64,000 bases of DNA. It comes from Candidatus Brachybacterium merdavium. GTDB lineage: Bacteria > Actinomycetota > Actinomycetes > Actinomycetales > Dermabacteraceae. The stretch is taken from NCBI GenBank assembly GCA_019118275.1, contig DWZH01000007.1, positions 1 through 64,000 of the forward strand, written 5' to 3'. Shown here in pieces: positions 17,101-24,198 of the stretch; position 1 is the stretch's first letter; each line of letters starts with the position of its first letter. Below the pieces are notes generated by a model. That model was not told where the DNA came from, did not search any database, and saw only the letters and a program-made list of their open reading frames with translations. The translations under genes were made by a program, and so were the position numbers.

Positions 17101-17414
17101 TCGAGCGTGCCCTCGCCGAAGCGGGCCCGCAGCAGCTCGGAGACCGCCTCGGTCAGCTCGGTCAGCTCGGAGCCCGGCAGCGGCAGGGCCGGCACCCGCC
17201 GCACACTTCCGCTGCCTGGGCCGAACAGACGCACCCGATGACGCAGCTGGGCCGGCGCTGCGGACAGCGCATGCGCCAGCGGGGCGGGGGCCTGCTCCCG
17301 CAGCCCGGCCAGGTCCTCCGAGGCGCGCGAACGCCCTGGCCTGGTCTGCTCACGCACCCAGAGGGCGGGGCCCAGGTCCGGGTCGACGACCAGGTGGAGA
17401 CGACGAGATGCCAT
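14199..17414 (-). CDS. SNF2-family helicase/translocase
   Basis: 1071 aa. The N-terminal about 500 residues are a bacterial SNF2-associated region. The helicase core has DDMGLGKTMQVLALL (motif I, near residue 580), VYDEAQHLK (motif II), ALTGTPVENKL (motif III), LLFTQFTAFGHLL (motif IV), GTGLTLTAANHVVHLD and ATDRAFRIGQ (motifs V-VI, near residue 1000). It is an ATP-driven duplex-DNA translocase rather than a strand-separating helicase. It is followed within 10 nt by the SWIM gene. An HTH or nuclease domain is not visible, so a restriction- or defence-type role is not supported by the sequence alone. Confidence 0.93.
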   Translation of the reverse strand: MASRRLHLVVDPDLGPALWVREQTRPGRSRASEDLAGLREQAPAPLAHALSAAPAQLRHRVRLFGPGSGSVRRVPALPLPGSELTELTEAVSELLRARFGEGTLEQVAQLVADGAGARLTTDPAHEGEELAAMPDLLAATLLDLEAQELVEGRHLRVVAVERFGRPALEWRAPERDRPELLHALVDAHARAAFAAHLAKGPSEVADDRFSALPALASRTTLEADLPSQRAITAAFDAFLDSGRIGVRLTSTDSDLVVRLFEPPVGTAWPLQTCLREADGTIHPVADLRAVGDLTAAGAAEASAAVMRLAPTVRAAAVDDTGVDWLLTTAEASAFLAHDTPALEDEGVTVLLPRNWTKQRTTLRPQEAEGEEAASAKTSAGVGLGSMASFRWRVAVGDTELTEEEMQIIREAQTELVQLRGQWVRLDPVTLRAAERFLDAFTSRTQQNRAGGHEDGSDGQGGPTHTPQAADGRTPPRAAAPAGPLEVGYPEGARPAELAGLAPWAEMFSLILSPDAADVDFGVAALTAGGTNGLARLMPGGSGAYPHPQPTTLRATLRPYQLDGLNWLWALDRQGLGGILADDMGLGKTMQVLALLCREREGTAPSGRGRIAPADPSALDVFERDLVDLDAPVGAAGSAGPAPSGPTLLVCPMSVVGAWQREAAKFAPHLAVHVHHGGDRLRDESFAAGAADLDLVITTYSLLARDLPVLSTVDWQRIVYDEAQHLKTPGAQVTRAARALQAPHRLALTGTPVENKLADLHALMEVVNPGLLGSTATFRERVANPIESEGDAGALTRLKFVTGPFILRRVKTDRSIIADLPEKTELTRVVNLSPEQAGLYQALVDELMTSLEEAQEKERRTLVVSTITRLKQVCNHPAHYLGDGSALLREGQHRSGKLELVDDLLETAFAEGQKALLFTQFTAFGHLLVPYWAEKFGLAVPFLHGGVSKRDRDAMVADFQSRPDEPGLMLLSLRAGGTGLTLTAANHVVHLDRWWNPAVENQATDRAFRIGQRRDVSVHKLVSAGTVEERIDSLLTEKQALSDLTIAPGEDWLADLDDADLHQLLSLDEEQE

Positions 17415-17512
17415 GGGGACCAGGATAAGCGCCGGGCCCGACGCCGGAGCCGGGCCTGTGGACGGCCCGCGCCCTGCTCAGAGCCCCTGACGGCGCGCCG
17501 CCACGAGTGCAA

Positions 17513-17602
17513 ATGAGTGTCATGTCGCCAGAACATCGGTGACAGATCCACATCAGGACATCGGGTGCTCAACGAGTGTCATGTCGCAGGACATCGGGTA
17601 CT
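17513..17602. repeat. Duplicated motifs resembling IS-end sequence
   Basis: GAGTGTCATGTCGC occurs at 17515-17528 and 17574-17587, and CAGGACATCGGGT at 17554-17566 and 17587-17599. The reverse complement contains TGTCACCGATGT, a string I associate with the ends of IS481-type elements in actinobacteria. There is no transposase nearby, so this would be a remnant. Confidence 0.45.
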
Positions 17603-17612
17603 CAAGGAGTTG

Positions 17613-17651
17613 GGTTCCGATATCTTCCACGCACTGGAAGTTATCGGAGCC
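17613..17651. repeat. Imperfect 17-bp inverted repeat
   Basis: GGTTCCGATATCTTCCA, a 5-nt loop CGCAC, then TGGAAGTTATCGGAGCC: 15 of 17 positions pair. It is AT-richer than its surroundings. It may be an operator, a terminator or part of a mobile-element end. Confidence 0.6.
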
Positions 17652-17697
17652 CAATTGACGCAGGCTCACGTCCGCCTGGTCTCGAGACGGGGGGGAC

Positions 17698-17848
17698 GGG
17701 CCGGTTCGGGCTACCGGACGCTCACGGCTCGGGCCGGTTCGGGCTACCGGGCGCTCACGGCTCGGTCCGGCTCGGGCCGGTTCGCTCACGGTGGCCCGGC
17801 CTCGAGACGCGGCCCGGGCCAGCTCGGGCTACTGGGCACTCACAGCTC
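17698..17848. repeat. 33-bp intergenic repeats
   Basis: The unit gggccggttcgggctaccgg plus cgctcacggctc is found at 17698-17730 and, with one change, 17731-17763. A decayed copy is at 17816-17848 and a fragment lies between. The spacer 17415-17881 otherwise holds no gene that I can support; the small minus-strand frame across it only translates the repeat. Confidence 0.75.
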
Positions 17849-17881
17849 TGATCCGCCCCGCCACCTGCTGACCGGTGTGGC

Positions 17882-19702
17882 TCAGAGCCCGTCGATGATC
17901 AGGGCGGTGGCGTCCAGCCAGGCTTCCTTGGTCCGGGAACGGACCCGCTCCCAGTCCAGGTGGGAGCCGTCCACGAACTGCTGCTCGTAGGGAACCTCGG
18001 TGACCGCCCGGGTGTGCGCCCCGAAGTGGGCCTGCAGGCGCCGGCGCAGGGTCGGGTCGAACTTGCCCTTGGCCGAGTGCGACAGGATCGTCACGGCATG
18101 GTCGACCTGCTCGGCCAGGCCCGTGGCCCGCAGCTCGTCGATCATCCACGCGGCGGCATTGAAGGTGTCCTCGCGCACGGTGGAGATGATCACCAGCTGA
18201 TCGGCGCTCTTCACCGCGGCCAGCCAATTCGAGGCCCGCACGTTGTTGCCGGTGTCGATCACCTTGATCCGATAGAACCGCGACAGGGCGTCGTTGAGCT
18301 CCCCGAAGGCACGGTCGTCGATCGAGGCTGCCGAACCGGGGTCCTCATCGGAGGCGAGGATGTCGAAGCGCATCCCGCCCTGCGGCCGCACGTAGGGGTC
18401 CAGATCCGCGTTGGACGCCTCGGGGGCGCGCAGCAGGTCGATGTTCTGCAGCAGGTCCACCGCGGTGCGATTGTGATCGGAGGGGATGCCGCGCCAGCCC
18501 AGCGTCCCCCGGGTCTCGTTGTTGTCCCAGGCGAGCACATTGCCACCGCGGGTGACCCCCAGGGTCGCGGCGATCATCAGGGAGGCGGTGGTCTTGTGGG
18601 CCCCGCCCTTGAGGTTGACCACCGCGATGTTGCGCGGCCCGTCCAGCGGGCGTCGGATGCGCTCGAGACGCTCGTTGTCGGCCCGCTCGACCTTGCCGGG
18701 CTGCGGGGAGATGACACCGCCGGTGACCTTGGTGATGAATCCGCGCAGGCCCCGGGTGGCCTTGATCTTCTCGGGCTTCGCGGTCGAGCTCTGCAGATCC
18801 TGCAGGGTGGGGCGCCCGTCGGCCCCAGGGGTGGCGACACGGGTGCGCGTGGGCGGGTTCGGGGCCGGGGGCGAGTTGCTCGCCGAGCGATCGGGCCCTG
18901 CGGCCGTCCACTCGGGATGCGGGGCCGCCGCGGCCGACGGTGGGGAGGTCGACGGAGCTGACGGTGCGGAGGCCGACGGGGGAGCGGACGAGGCGGATCC
19001 GGACGATGCGGCCGACCCCGCAGAACCCGCGGAACTGGCAGAACTGGCAGAACTGGCAGAACTGGCCGAGCCCGCCGAGCCGGCAGCACTCGCCGAGCCC
19101 GCAGAACCCGCCGAGCCAGTAGAACCTGCGGACGCGGCCGAGGGGACGGGGGCGGAGGGGGAGTCGGCAGGTGCGTGCCCGGCCGAACCCGCGGAGGCGG
19201 AGGAGGGGGCTGAGGCCGCGGAGCCGCCGGGCCGCGTCGAGGTGGCCGGCAGGGTCGAGGGCGGCATCGCTGCGGCACGACGCCGGCGCGCTCTGGGGCG
19301 CACTGTCGCCAGCTCACCGGTGGCCGGGGTCTCCACCGCCGGCTGCTCTCCGGTCGTGGTGCTGGAGGTGCGCAGGGCGCCCTGGTCGATGCCGCTCAGA
19401 TCGGCGGTGTCGTCCGTGGGCGGGGCGATCAGGGGCTCATCGAGTGCCGGACCGTACAGCGGACGCTGATCGGGCGTGCGGCCGGTGATCCGACCGGAGG
19501 GCTCCACGCGCAGGTGGTGACGCACATCGGGCTCGACGATGACCACGTCGATCGCCTCGTCGGAATCACGGGCGGCCGAGATGAAGGCCTGCTTCACCCG
19601 GGCCCGGATCTCGGGCAGGTCCGCCCCCTGGACGTCAACCGCCTCGTCCGCCAGGTGCACGGTCGCACTGGTGTCGGAGGTGATGCGCGCCTGCGCGATC
19701 AT
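17882..19702 (-). CDS. ParA/MinD-like ATPase with long low-complexity region
   Basis: 606 aa in three parts. Residues 1-80 form a small alpha/beta domain. Residues about 95-290 are Ala/Ser/Pro/Gly-rich and repetitive. A C-terminal ParA/MinD ATPase follows, with VNLKGGAHKTTAS near residue 363, then LAWDNNETRGTLGWR, and FYRIKVIDTGNN as the switch strand. The deviant Walker A is KGGxxKTT, but His stands where the Gly before Lys is usual. The WDNNETRGTLG block recalls ATPases near type VII secretion loci in actinobacteria (from memory); no Esx or EccC gene is in this window. A role in positioning or secretion is possible, not shown. The ATG has GGAAGGGAA upstream. Confidence 0.85.
   Translation of the reverse strand: MIAQARITSDTSATVHLADEAVDVQGADLPEIRARVKQAFISAARDSDEAIDVVIVEPDVRHHLRVEPSGRITGRTPDQRPLYGPALDEPLIAPPTDDTADLSGIDQGALRTSSTTTGEQPAVETPATGELATVRPRARRRRAAAMPPSTLPATSTRPGGSAASAPSSASAGSAGHAPADSPSAPVPSAASAGSTGSAGSAGSASAAGSAGSASSASSASSASSAGSAGSAASSGSASSAPPSASAPSAPSTSPPSAAAAPHPEWTAAGPDRSASNSPPAPNPPTRTRVATPGADGRPTLQDLQSSTAKPEKIKATRGLRGFITKVTGGVISPQPGKVERADNERLERIRRPLDGPRNIAVVNLKGGAHKTTASLMIAATLGVTRGGNVLAWDNNETRGTLGWRGIPSDHNRTAVDLLQNIDLLRAPEASNADLDPYVRPQGGMRFDILASDEDPGSAASIDDRAFGELNDALSRFYRIKVIDTGNNVRASNWLAAVKSADQLVIISTVREDTFNAAAWMIDELRATGLAEQVDHAVTILSHSAKGKFDPTLRRRLQAHFGAHTRAVTEVPYEQQFVDGSHLDWERVRSRTKEAWLDATALIIDGL
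19032..19067. repeat. Four copies of the 9-bp unit gaactggca inside the ParA-like gene
   Basis: Exact tandem copies within the coding sequence, encoding a Ser-Ala/Ser-rich stretch on the minus strand. The length may vary by slippage in steps of three codons. Confidence 0.85.
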
Positions 19703-19860
19703 CGATCGTTCCCTTCCACGTCCCTATGGCCACCATCGCCGTGAGCGAGCAGGCGGCATGTGCAACCACACTCTAAGCGTGGCTCGGAGATCGCGCCCGC
19801 CCGCCGTCCACAACCGCCCCCGGTCTCACAGCCGCTCCCCGGCGGCAGGCGGCCCGCTCG

Positions 19861-19866
19861 TAGGCT
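19861..19866 (+). promoter_or_regulatory. -10 box TAGGCT, leaderless promoter
   Basis: TAGGCT, 7 nt, then GTG at 19874. Confidence 0.55.
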
Positions 19867-19873
19867 GGGGGCC

Positions 19874-20620
19874 GTGCGCATCCTGATGACCACTGACGCA
19901 GCGACCCCCGCCCGGAACGAGGATGCCGCCGGAGCCCTCGGCGAGACCGCCGTGATGCTCGACGGCGCCGGCGTGCCCCCGAGATTCCGCGCCGGCTGCG
20001 AGCACAGCGTCGCCTGGTTCTCCCACACCCTGGCCGCGCAGCTGCTCCTCCGCGCCCAGGACCGTTCGGTCGGTCTGCGCGAGGCGCTCGCCGGCGCCAT
20101 CGAGGCCGTGCGCGACCTCCACGAGGACGGCTGCGATCTGGAGGCCGGCGGTCCCTCGGCCACCGTGCTCGCCGTCCGACGGGCCGGCGAGCACCTGGAG
20201 CACCTGGTCCTGTGCGACTCCTCCCTGCTGCTCCAGAGCCCGGGCGGCGGCGTCGAGCGGGTGACCGACTCCCGGATCGACGAGGTGGTCCGGAGCGAGA
20301 CCGGCACGGACGCGATCGAGGCCCGGCGGAACCGCGAGGGCGGATTCTGGGTGGCCCGCCATGAGGTGGAAGCGGCCGACGAGGCGATCATCGGCCGAAC
20401 CGAGCTGACCGGGCTCGAGGCCGCGCACCTGGTCAGTGACGGGATCACCCGCACCATCGACCTGCTGGGCACCCATACCGCCCAGACCCTGGCCGCGGAC
20501 CTGCTCACTGACCCCCGCGACGTCATCGACCAGCTGCGTGCCCACGAACGGGCGCTGGGAGAACAGTGGCGGCCGCGCAAGCTGCACGACGATGCGACGG
20601 TGGTCACATTTCTGCCCTGA
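19874..20620 (+). CDS. PP2C-like protein phosphatase domain protein
   Basis: 248 aa covering most of a PP2C fold: RNEDAAG and VMLDGAG (metal-ligand strands; DGAG where active enzymes have DGxG), [21 protein letters not shown] (usual form GDSR) and the last ligand pair in [10 protein letters not shown]. The set is recognisable but degenerate in the GDSR strand, so activity is uncertain. It could dephosphorylate kinase targets in the cell. The start is the GTG at 19874, 7 nt after TAGGCT; the frame is open upstream but lacks homology there. It is divergent from the ParA-like gene. Confidence 0.75.
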   Translation: MRILMTTDAATPARNEDAAGALGETAVMLDGAGVPPRFRAGCEHSVAWFSHTLAAQLLLRAQDRSVGLREALAGAIEAVRDLHEDGCDLEAGGPSATVLAVRRAGEHLEHLVLCDSSLLLQSPGGGVERVTDSRIDEVVRSETGTDAIEARRNREGGFWVARHEVEAADEAIIGRTELTGLEAAHLVSDGITRTIDLLGTHTAQTLAADLLTDPRDVIDQLRAHERALGEQWRPRKLHDDATVVTFLP

Positions 20621-20846
20621 GCGTGGCCGCGCGTGAGGTCGTGCCCCACCCCTTCGCAGGACGGGCAGGGGGCGCACGGGACGACCGTGGAGGCGCTTTC
20701 CCGTCGCAGCCCTTCCTGTGACCTTGATATTTGGAGGAACGTTGACGGAGCCCCCGCTAGGAGCGCGGGCCGCCTTCCTGTCGCCGCGACGCTCAGACCT
20801 GGGTGTTTCCTGCATTCCACCTGCAGGAATACCCGGAGACCCAGCG
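20621..20846. other. Intergenic DNA without a supported gene
   Basis: Several short frames are open here, but none has a ribosome binding site, family resemblance or normal codon use. The only clear signal is the promoter that follows. Confidence 0.5.
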
Positions 20847-20875
20847 TTTACAGGATCGCCGACAAGGCCTACTAT
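20847..20875 (+). promoter_or_regulatory. Strong housekeeping promoter TTTACA-17-TACTAT
   Basis: -35 TTTACA at 20847-20852, exactly 17 bp of spacer, -10 TACTAT at 20870-20875. No plus-strand gene follows for more than 1.5 kb, so the product is probably a non-coding RNA starting near 20882. It may run into the 6C-like element. Confidence 0.65.
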
Positions 20876-21015
20876 CGATCTCAACGCGATGCCGCGGGTG
20901 CGAGGGGGAGAGCGCCTCCCACTGATGGACGCAGACGGCGAAAAGGGGACGCGGTTCCCTGCTTCGCCTGGTAGTGTCCCCGCCGTGCCTGATGCACCGT
21001 GACAACTTCATAGAT

Positions 21016-21100
21016 GTGCCGCTTCCTGAGACCCCCCTCGAGGGGAGCGGCCGGACGGGCAATATGCCAGGTTCCCCCACCTTTGGCGCCCGTCCAGCCT
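21016..21100 (+). ncRNA. 6C-like small RNA
   Basis: Two adjacent stem-loops present C-rich loops. Hairpin 1 (21018-21051) pairs GCCGCTTCC with GGGAGCGGC around a loop holding six C. Hairpin 2 (21053-21095) pairs GGACGGGC with GCCCGTCC, has an AATAT internal loop, an inner GCCAGGT/ACC-TGGC stem and a UCCCCC loop. One pair in hairpin 1 is U-G on the plus strand only, giving the direction. Two hairpins with runs of about six C in the loops define the actinobacterial 6C RNA (scr3558 of Streptomyces, B11 of Mycobacterium), which pairs with G-rich mRNAs. In mycobacteria it lies beside a MinD/CpaE-like gene; a ParA-like gene is 1.3 kb away here. The 5' and 3' ends are not defined. Confidence 0.7.
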
Positions 21101-21315
21101 GTTCGCCCGCACCCACCCCTGACGGACGACAGGCCACGGCGAGCGGTCCGTGAGCCCCCGACGATGTCGGCTGAGAGCTCCGGGCCGCTCGTCCTTTTCG
21201 TGGGGGCGGCCGGCTTCTTCGTGTTGGCCGGTGCCTACCCGCGCTGCTGGCGGGCGGACACGATCACGCCCGGGCCGGCGGTGCCCTGCTGCTGGATCAG
21301 CCGCAGGGCACCTGA

Positions 21316-22083
21316 TCAGCCGAGGATCGCGACGTCGCTGCCGGGGTCGAGGCGGTAGCCGGCGCCGCGCACGGTCGAGATCAGCTTGCGGTACCGGCCG
21401 AGCTTGGTGCGCAGCCGGCGCACGTGCACGTCGACCGTGCGCTCACCGGTGTCCGACGGGGCGTCCGACCACACCGAATCCATGAGCTCCGTCCGGGAGA
21501 CGGTGCGCCGGGAGTTGCGGGCCAGGTGGGACAGCAGCTCGAACTCCTTGTAGGTCAGATCCACGTCCTGGCCGTCGATCCGCACCCGGCGGCCCAGCAG
21601 GTCGACCACCAGGGCGGTGTCGGCAGCCACCGAGGGGCTCGAGGGGCTCACGGCGGTGGCGAGCAGAGCGCGGCGGCGTGCCGCCTCCGCATCCCGGCGG
21701 GCCGGGGAGTTGGCCGAGACCACGCCGCTGCGGCGCGGACGCAGCGGGCTGACCGCGGCGGCACCCTGGCCGCGCGGGGGCAGCGCCCGCAGCCCGGAGC
21801 CGCCGGCGGAGAAGGAGTTCGGGCTGGAGACCGACACCGAGGTGCGGCCCTGACGGGTGGTGGCCTGACGCTGCGCGTGGGTGCGCAGCTCATCGGCGAG
21901 CAGGGCGGCCTCGACGTCACCGGTGCCGGGCGGGAGCGTGACCGACACGGTGATGGTCACGCCCTCCTCCGCCGAGGGCTGAGGGGACGAGGGGGCACCG
22001 ACGCGCTGCAGGTGCCGCGCGGACGAGGTGCGGTTGAGATGAGCAGACGAGGTCTGAGCGGGGCGATCCAGGGCGATGGTCAT
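21316..22083 (-). CDS. Orphan OmpR/PhoB-type winged-helix regulator
   Basis: 255 aa. The C-terminal about 95 residues are a Trans_Reg_C winged helix: LTYKEFELLSHLARNSRRTVSR, RTVDVHVRRLRTKLG and TVRGAGYRLDP. The first 150 residues are not a receiver domain; they hold a short beta-rich piece (VTITVSVTLPPGTGDVEAALLADEL) and a Pro/Arg/Ser-rich linker. It should bind DNA without a classical phosphorylation switch. The ATG at 22083 has GGAG about 10 nt upstream. The 6C-like RNA lies downstream of it on the opposite strand. Confidence 0.85.
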   Translation of the reverse strand: MTIALDRPAQTSSAHLNRTSSARHLQRVGAPSSPQPSAEEGVTITVSVTLPPGTGDVEAALLADELRTHAQRQATTRQGRTSVSVSSPNSFSAGGSGLRALPPRGQGAAAVSPLRPRRSGVVSANSPARRDAEAARRRALLATAVSPSSPSVAADTALVVDLLGRRVRIDGQDVDLTYKEFELLSHLARNSRRTVSRTELMDSVWSDAPSDTGERTVDVHVRRLRTKLGRYRKLISTVRGAGYRLDPGSDVAILG

Positions 22084-22252
22084 GATGCGAGTTCTCCGGG
22101 GGCGGCGCTGTCAAGCGCGGCGGACGGGGGACCCGGGATCCCTGGTGATCAACGCCTGTGCGGCGGATCTGAGGGCTGTGCTCCCGGTGGCACCTGGAAC
22201 CCGCGCCTCTCGGCCGGCTCCTGTCAGCCGACCCCGGAGGTGTCTCGAGCGC

Positions 22253-22369
22253 TCAGAGGCTCGGCTGACGCTGCATCATCTGCATCATCATCATCGAGCG
22301 CATCATGGCGCGGACCACCCGGCGGGTGGTCTCCTGGCGCACGGCGTTCGATGTCATGCCAGACAGCAT
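22253..22369 (-). CDS. Possible 38-aa methionine-rich small protein
   Basis: A short frame whose product has 10 Met in 38 residues: a basic N-terminal half (NAVRQETTRRVVRAMMR) and a Met-rich end MMMMQMMQRQPSL. ATG 22369 has GGAG about 12 nt upstream; ATG 22357 is an alternative start. It could be an amphipathic or membrane-binding peptide, or a metal binder. The ATG-rich DNA may be chance low complexity, so this is tentative. The rest of 22084-22519 shows no gene. Confidence 0.35.
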   Translation of the reverse strand: MLSGMTSNAVRQETTRRVVRAMMRSMMMMQMMQRQPSL

Positions 22370-22519
22370 GCATCCCGGTGCTCCGCAGGGCAAGGATGTG
22401 TTCACAGTTCGAAACGCAGCAGGTCACAGCGCCCTTCTGTGGGGCTGGCGTCGTTTGGTCGTGGCCGTGTCCGGGGCGCAGGGGTCAGCACCGCCTCCAG
22501 GTGTGGAAGGATCCCGGCC

Positions 22520-23011
22520 ATGGGCGAGTCCGTGACGCGACGACTGCTCCGGGTGAAGGACGCGATCGATCGTGATCTCACCCGGGCGTGGCGCACCGAG
22601 GATCTCGCCGGGATCGCCCTGGTCTCCCCGACGCACTTCCGGCGCATCTTCCGGGCCACATTCGGCGAGTCGCCGCGGGCATATCTGTACCGGCGCCGCA
22701 TCGGCCGCGCGAAGATCCTGCTGCGCACCACGGACACCAATGTCACTGAGATCGCGCTGCGGGTCGGCTACGCGAGCCTGGGCACCTTCACCCGCACGTT
22801 CCAGCGGCTCACCCGGGAGACTCCCCTGCAACACCGGGCGCGGGGACCCTTGCCTCCGGTCCCTTCGTGCGTGATCCGGGAGGTGGTGCGTCCGCGAGGC
22901 GAGGCGGGCACCACGGCGCCCCGGGGGCCCCGGGCGACGGATCGAGATGGGTTGGCGGGAGTGGAGGAAGATGGTCGTTCGGGAGAAGCGGCCGGGGCTG
23001 ACCGCTCCTAG
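22520..23011 (+). CDS. AraC-type DNA-binding protein
   Basis: 163 aa. Residues about 8-105 hold both AraC helix-turn-helix motifs: WRTEDLAGIALVSPTHFRRIFRATFGESPRAYL, then TEIALRVGYASLGTFTRTFQRLTRETP. No ligand domain is present; a basic, disordered-looking tail of about 55 residues follows. ATG 22520 has GGAAGG 9 nt upstream. Its TAG stop forms part of the -10 box of the following VOC gene, so the two are tightly arranged, and it may control that gene. Confidence 0.85.
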   Translation: MGESVTRRLLRVKDAIDRDLTRAWRTEDLAGIALVSPTHFRRIFRATFGESPRAYLYRRRIGRAKILLRTTDTNVTEIALRVGYASLGTFTRTFQRLTRETPLQHRARGPLPPVPSCVIREVVRPRGEAGTTAPRGPRATDRDGLAGVEEDGRSGEAAGADRS

Positions 23012-23014
23012 GCT
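23009..23014 (+). promoter_or_regulatory. -10 box TAGGCT overlapping the AraC stop codon
   Basis: TAGGCT, 6 nt, then ATG at 23021. The first three bases are the TAG stop of the AraC-type gene. Confidence 0.55.
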
Positions 23015-23020
23015 GAGCGC

Positions 23021-23437
23021 ATGTTCACGGATATAGCGATCACGCCCATGTACGTCACCGATCAGGATCAGGCGCTGGAGTTCTACACTCAGCGACTCGG
23101 GTTCGTCGTCGATACCGATGTCGATCTGGGGAACATGCGCTGGCTGACCGTCGCCCTGCCCGCGGCCCCCGAACGCATGGTGCTGCTGCAGCGCATCGGT
23201 GATGCCACCGCCACGGCGAGCCCCGACACGGCCGACGCTCTGCGCGAGCTCACCGAGCAGGGGACCACCAGCTGGATGATTCTGGCCAGTGACGACGTCG
23301 ACGCCGACCATGTTCGCCTGCGTGACGCCGGTGTGGAGATCATCGAGGAACCGTCCACCCGCCCCTACGGTCGCGACATGGCGGTGCGCGACCCCTTCGG
23401 CAACCAGGTCCGCATCACCCAGTACCTGCCGGAATGA
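23021..23437 (+). CDS. VOC family protein (glyoxalase/bleomycin-resistance fold)
   Basis: 138 aa, a complete pair of beta-alpha-beta-beta-beta modules: MYVTDQDQALEFYTQRLGFVVDTDVDLG and the C-terminal RDPFGNQVRITQYLPE. The family binds metal or small molecules and includes lyases, dioxygenases and resistance proteins; which applies here is unclear. Start by leaderless TAGGCT at 23009. An AraC-type regulator directly upstream may control it. Confidence 0.85.
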   Translation: MFTDIAITPMYVTDQDQALEFYTQRLGFVVDTDVDLGNMRWLTVALPAAPERMVLLQRIGDATATASPDTADALRELTEQGTTSWMILASDDVDADHVRLRDAGVEIIEEPSTRPYGRDMAVRDPFGNQVRITQYLPE

Positions 23438-23460
23438 CGTCGCGGGCCCTCGGGCCCGGA

Positions 23461-24099
23461 TCAGTCGACGACGCCGAAGAGGCGGTCCCCGGCGTCCCCG
23501 AGGCCGGGGACGATGTAGCTGTTGTGGTCGAGCTTCTCGTCGATCGCGGCGGTGACCACGGTCAGGTCAACGACCGGATCGATCGCCTCCTCCATGCGCT
23601 TCAGGCCCTCGGGGGCGCACAGCAGGGTCACGCAGGTGATGTCGCGGGCGCCGCGGTCGTGCAGGTACTCGCAGGAAGCGATCAGGGTGTGGCCGGTGGC
23701 CAGCATCGGGTCCAGCACGAAGCACTGGCGATCGGTGAGGTCGTCGGGCAGACGGTTGGCGTAGGTGGTGACCTCGAGCGTCTCGTCGTTGCGGACCATG
23801 CCCAGGAATCCCACCTCGGCGGTGGGCAGCAGCCGGGTGAGGCCGTCGAGCATGCCGAGGCCGGCGCGCAGGATCGGCACCACCATCGGCTTGGGGTTGG
23901 ACAGCTTGGTGCCGGTCATCGTGGTCACCGGGGTCTCGATCTGGATCGGCGCCACCGCGACGTTGCGGGTCGCCTCGTAGGCCAGCAGGGTCACCAGCTC
24001 GTCGGCGAGCTGGCGGAACACCGAGGAGTGGGTGGCGCGATCGCGCAGCACCGACAACTTGTGGGCGACGAGCGGGTGGTCGATCTCCAGGACGCGCAT
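23461..24099 (-). CDS. upp: Uracil phosphoribosyltransferase
   Basis: 212 aa, full length. It converts uracil and PRPP to UMP in pyrimidine salvage. The PRPP loop is [11 protein letters not shown], and the uracil site lies in the C-terminal [15 protein letters not shown]. The N-terminus [13 protein letters not shown] is typical. Start ATG 24099 with TAGATT 6 nt upstream. The nearby tadA gene is a common neighbour of upp in actinobacteria. Confidence 0.96.
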   Translation of the reverse strand: MRVLEIDHPLVAHKLSVLRDRATHSSVFRQLADELVTLLAYEATRNVAVAPIQIETPVTTMTGTKLSNPKPMVVPILRAGLGMLDGLTRLLPTAEVGFLGMVRNDETLEVTTYANRLPDDLTDRQCFVLDPMLATGHTLIASCEYLHDRGARDITCVTLLCAPEGLKRMEEAIDPVVDLTVVTAAIDEKLDHNSYIVPGLGDAGDRLFGVVD

Positions 24100-24105
24100 G
24101 GCCCG

Positions 24106-24111
24106 AATCTA
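24106..24111 (-). promoter_or_regulatory. -10 box TAGATT, leaderless promoter of upp
   Basis: TAGATT, 6 nt, then ATG at 24099 on the minus strand. Confidence 0.6.
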
Positions 24112-24198
24112 CCGGACTACGCAGGTGCCGAGGGGTCCGGCCCGGTTACGGGAGGGCAAGAATGATCAAGCGCTCAGGGGCCTGCCTGCGCAAGACTC

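Noticed and set aside
17553..17789. A 78-codon minus-strand frame with an 11-residue repeat (GPSRERPVART)
   Set aside because: It only translates the 33-bp intergenic repeats; no ribosome binding site.
17698..17848. 33-bp spaced repeats considered as a CRISPR array
   Set aside because: Units are directly adjacent with no unique spacers, and no cas gene is present.
20633..21002. Two overlapping plus-strand frames in the gap after the PP2C-like gene
   Set aside because: No ribosome binding site or family resemblance, and a strong promoter lies inside them.
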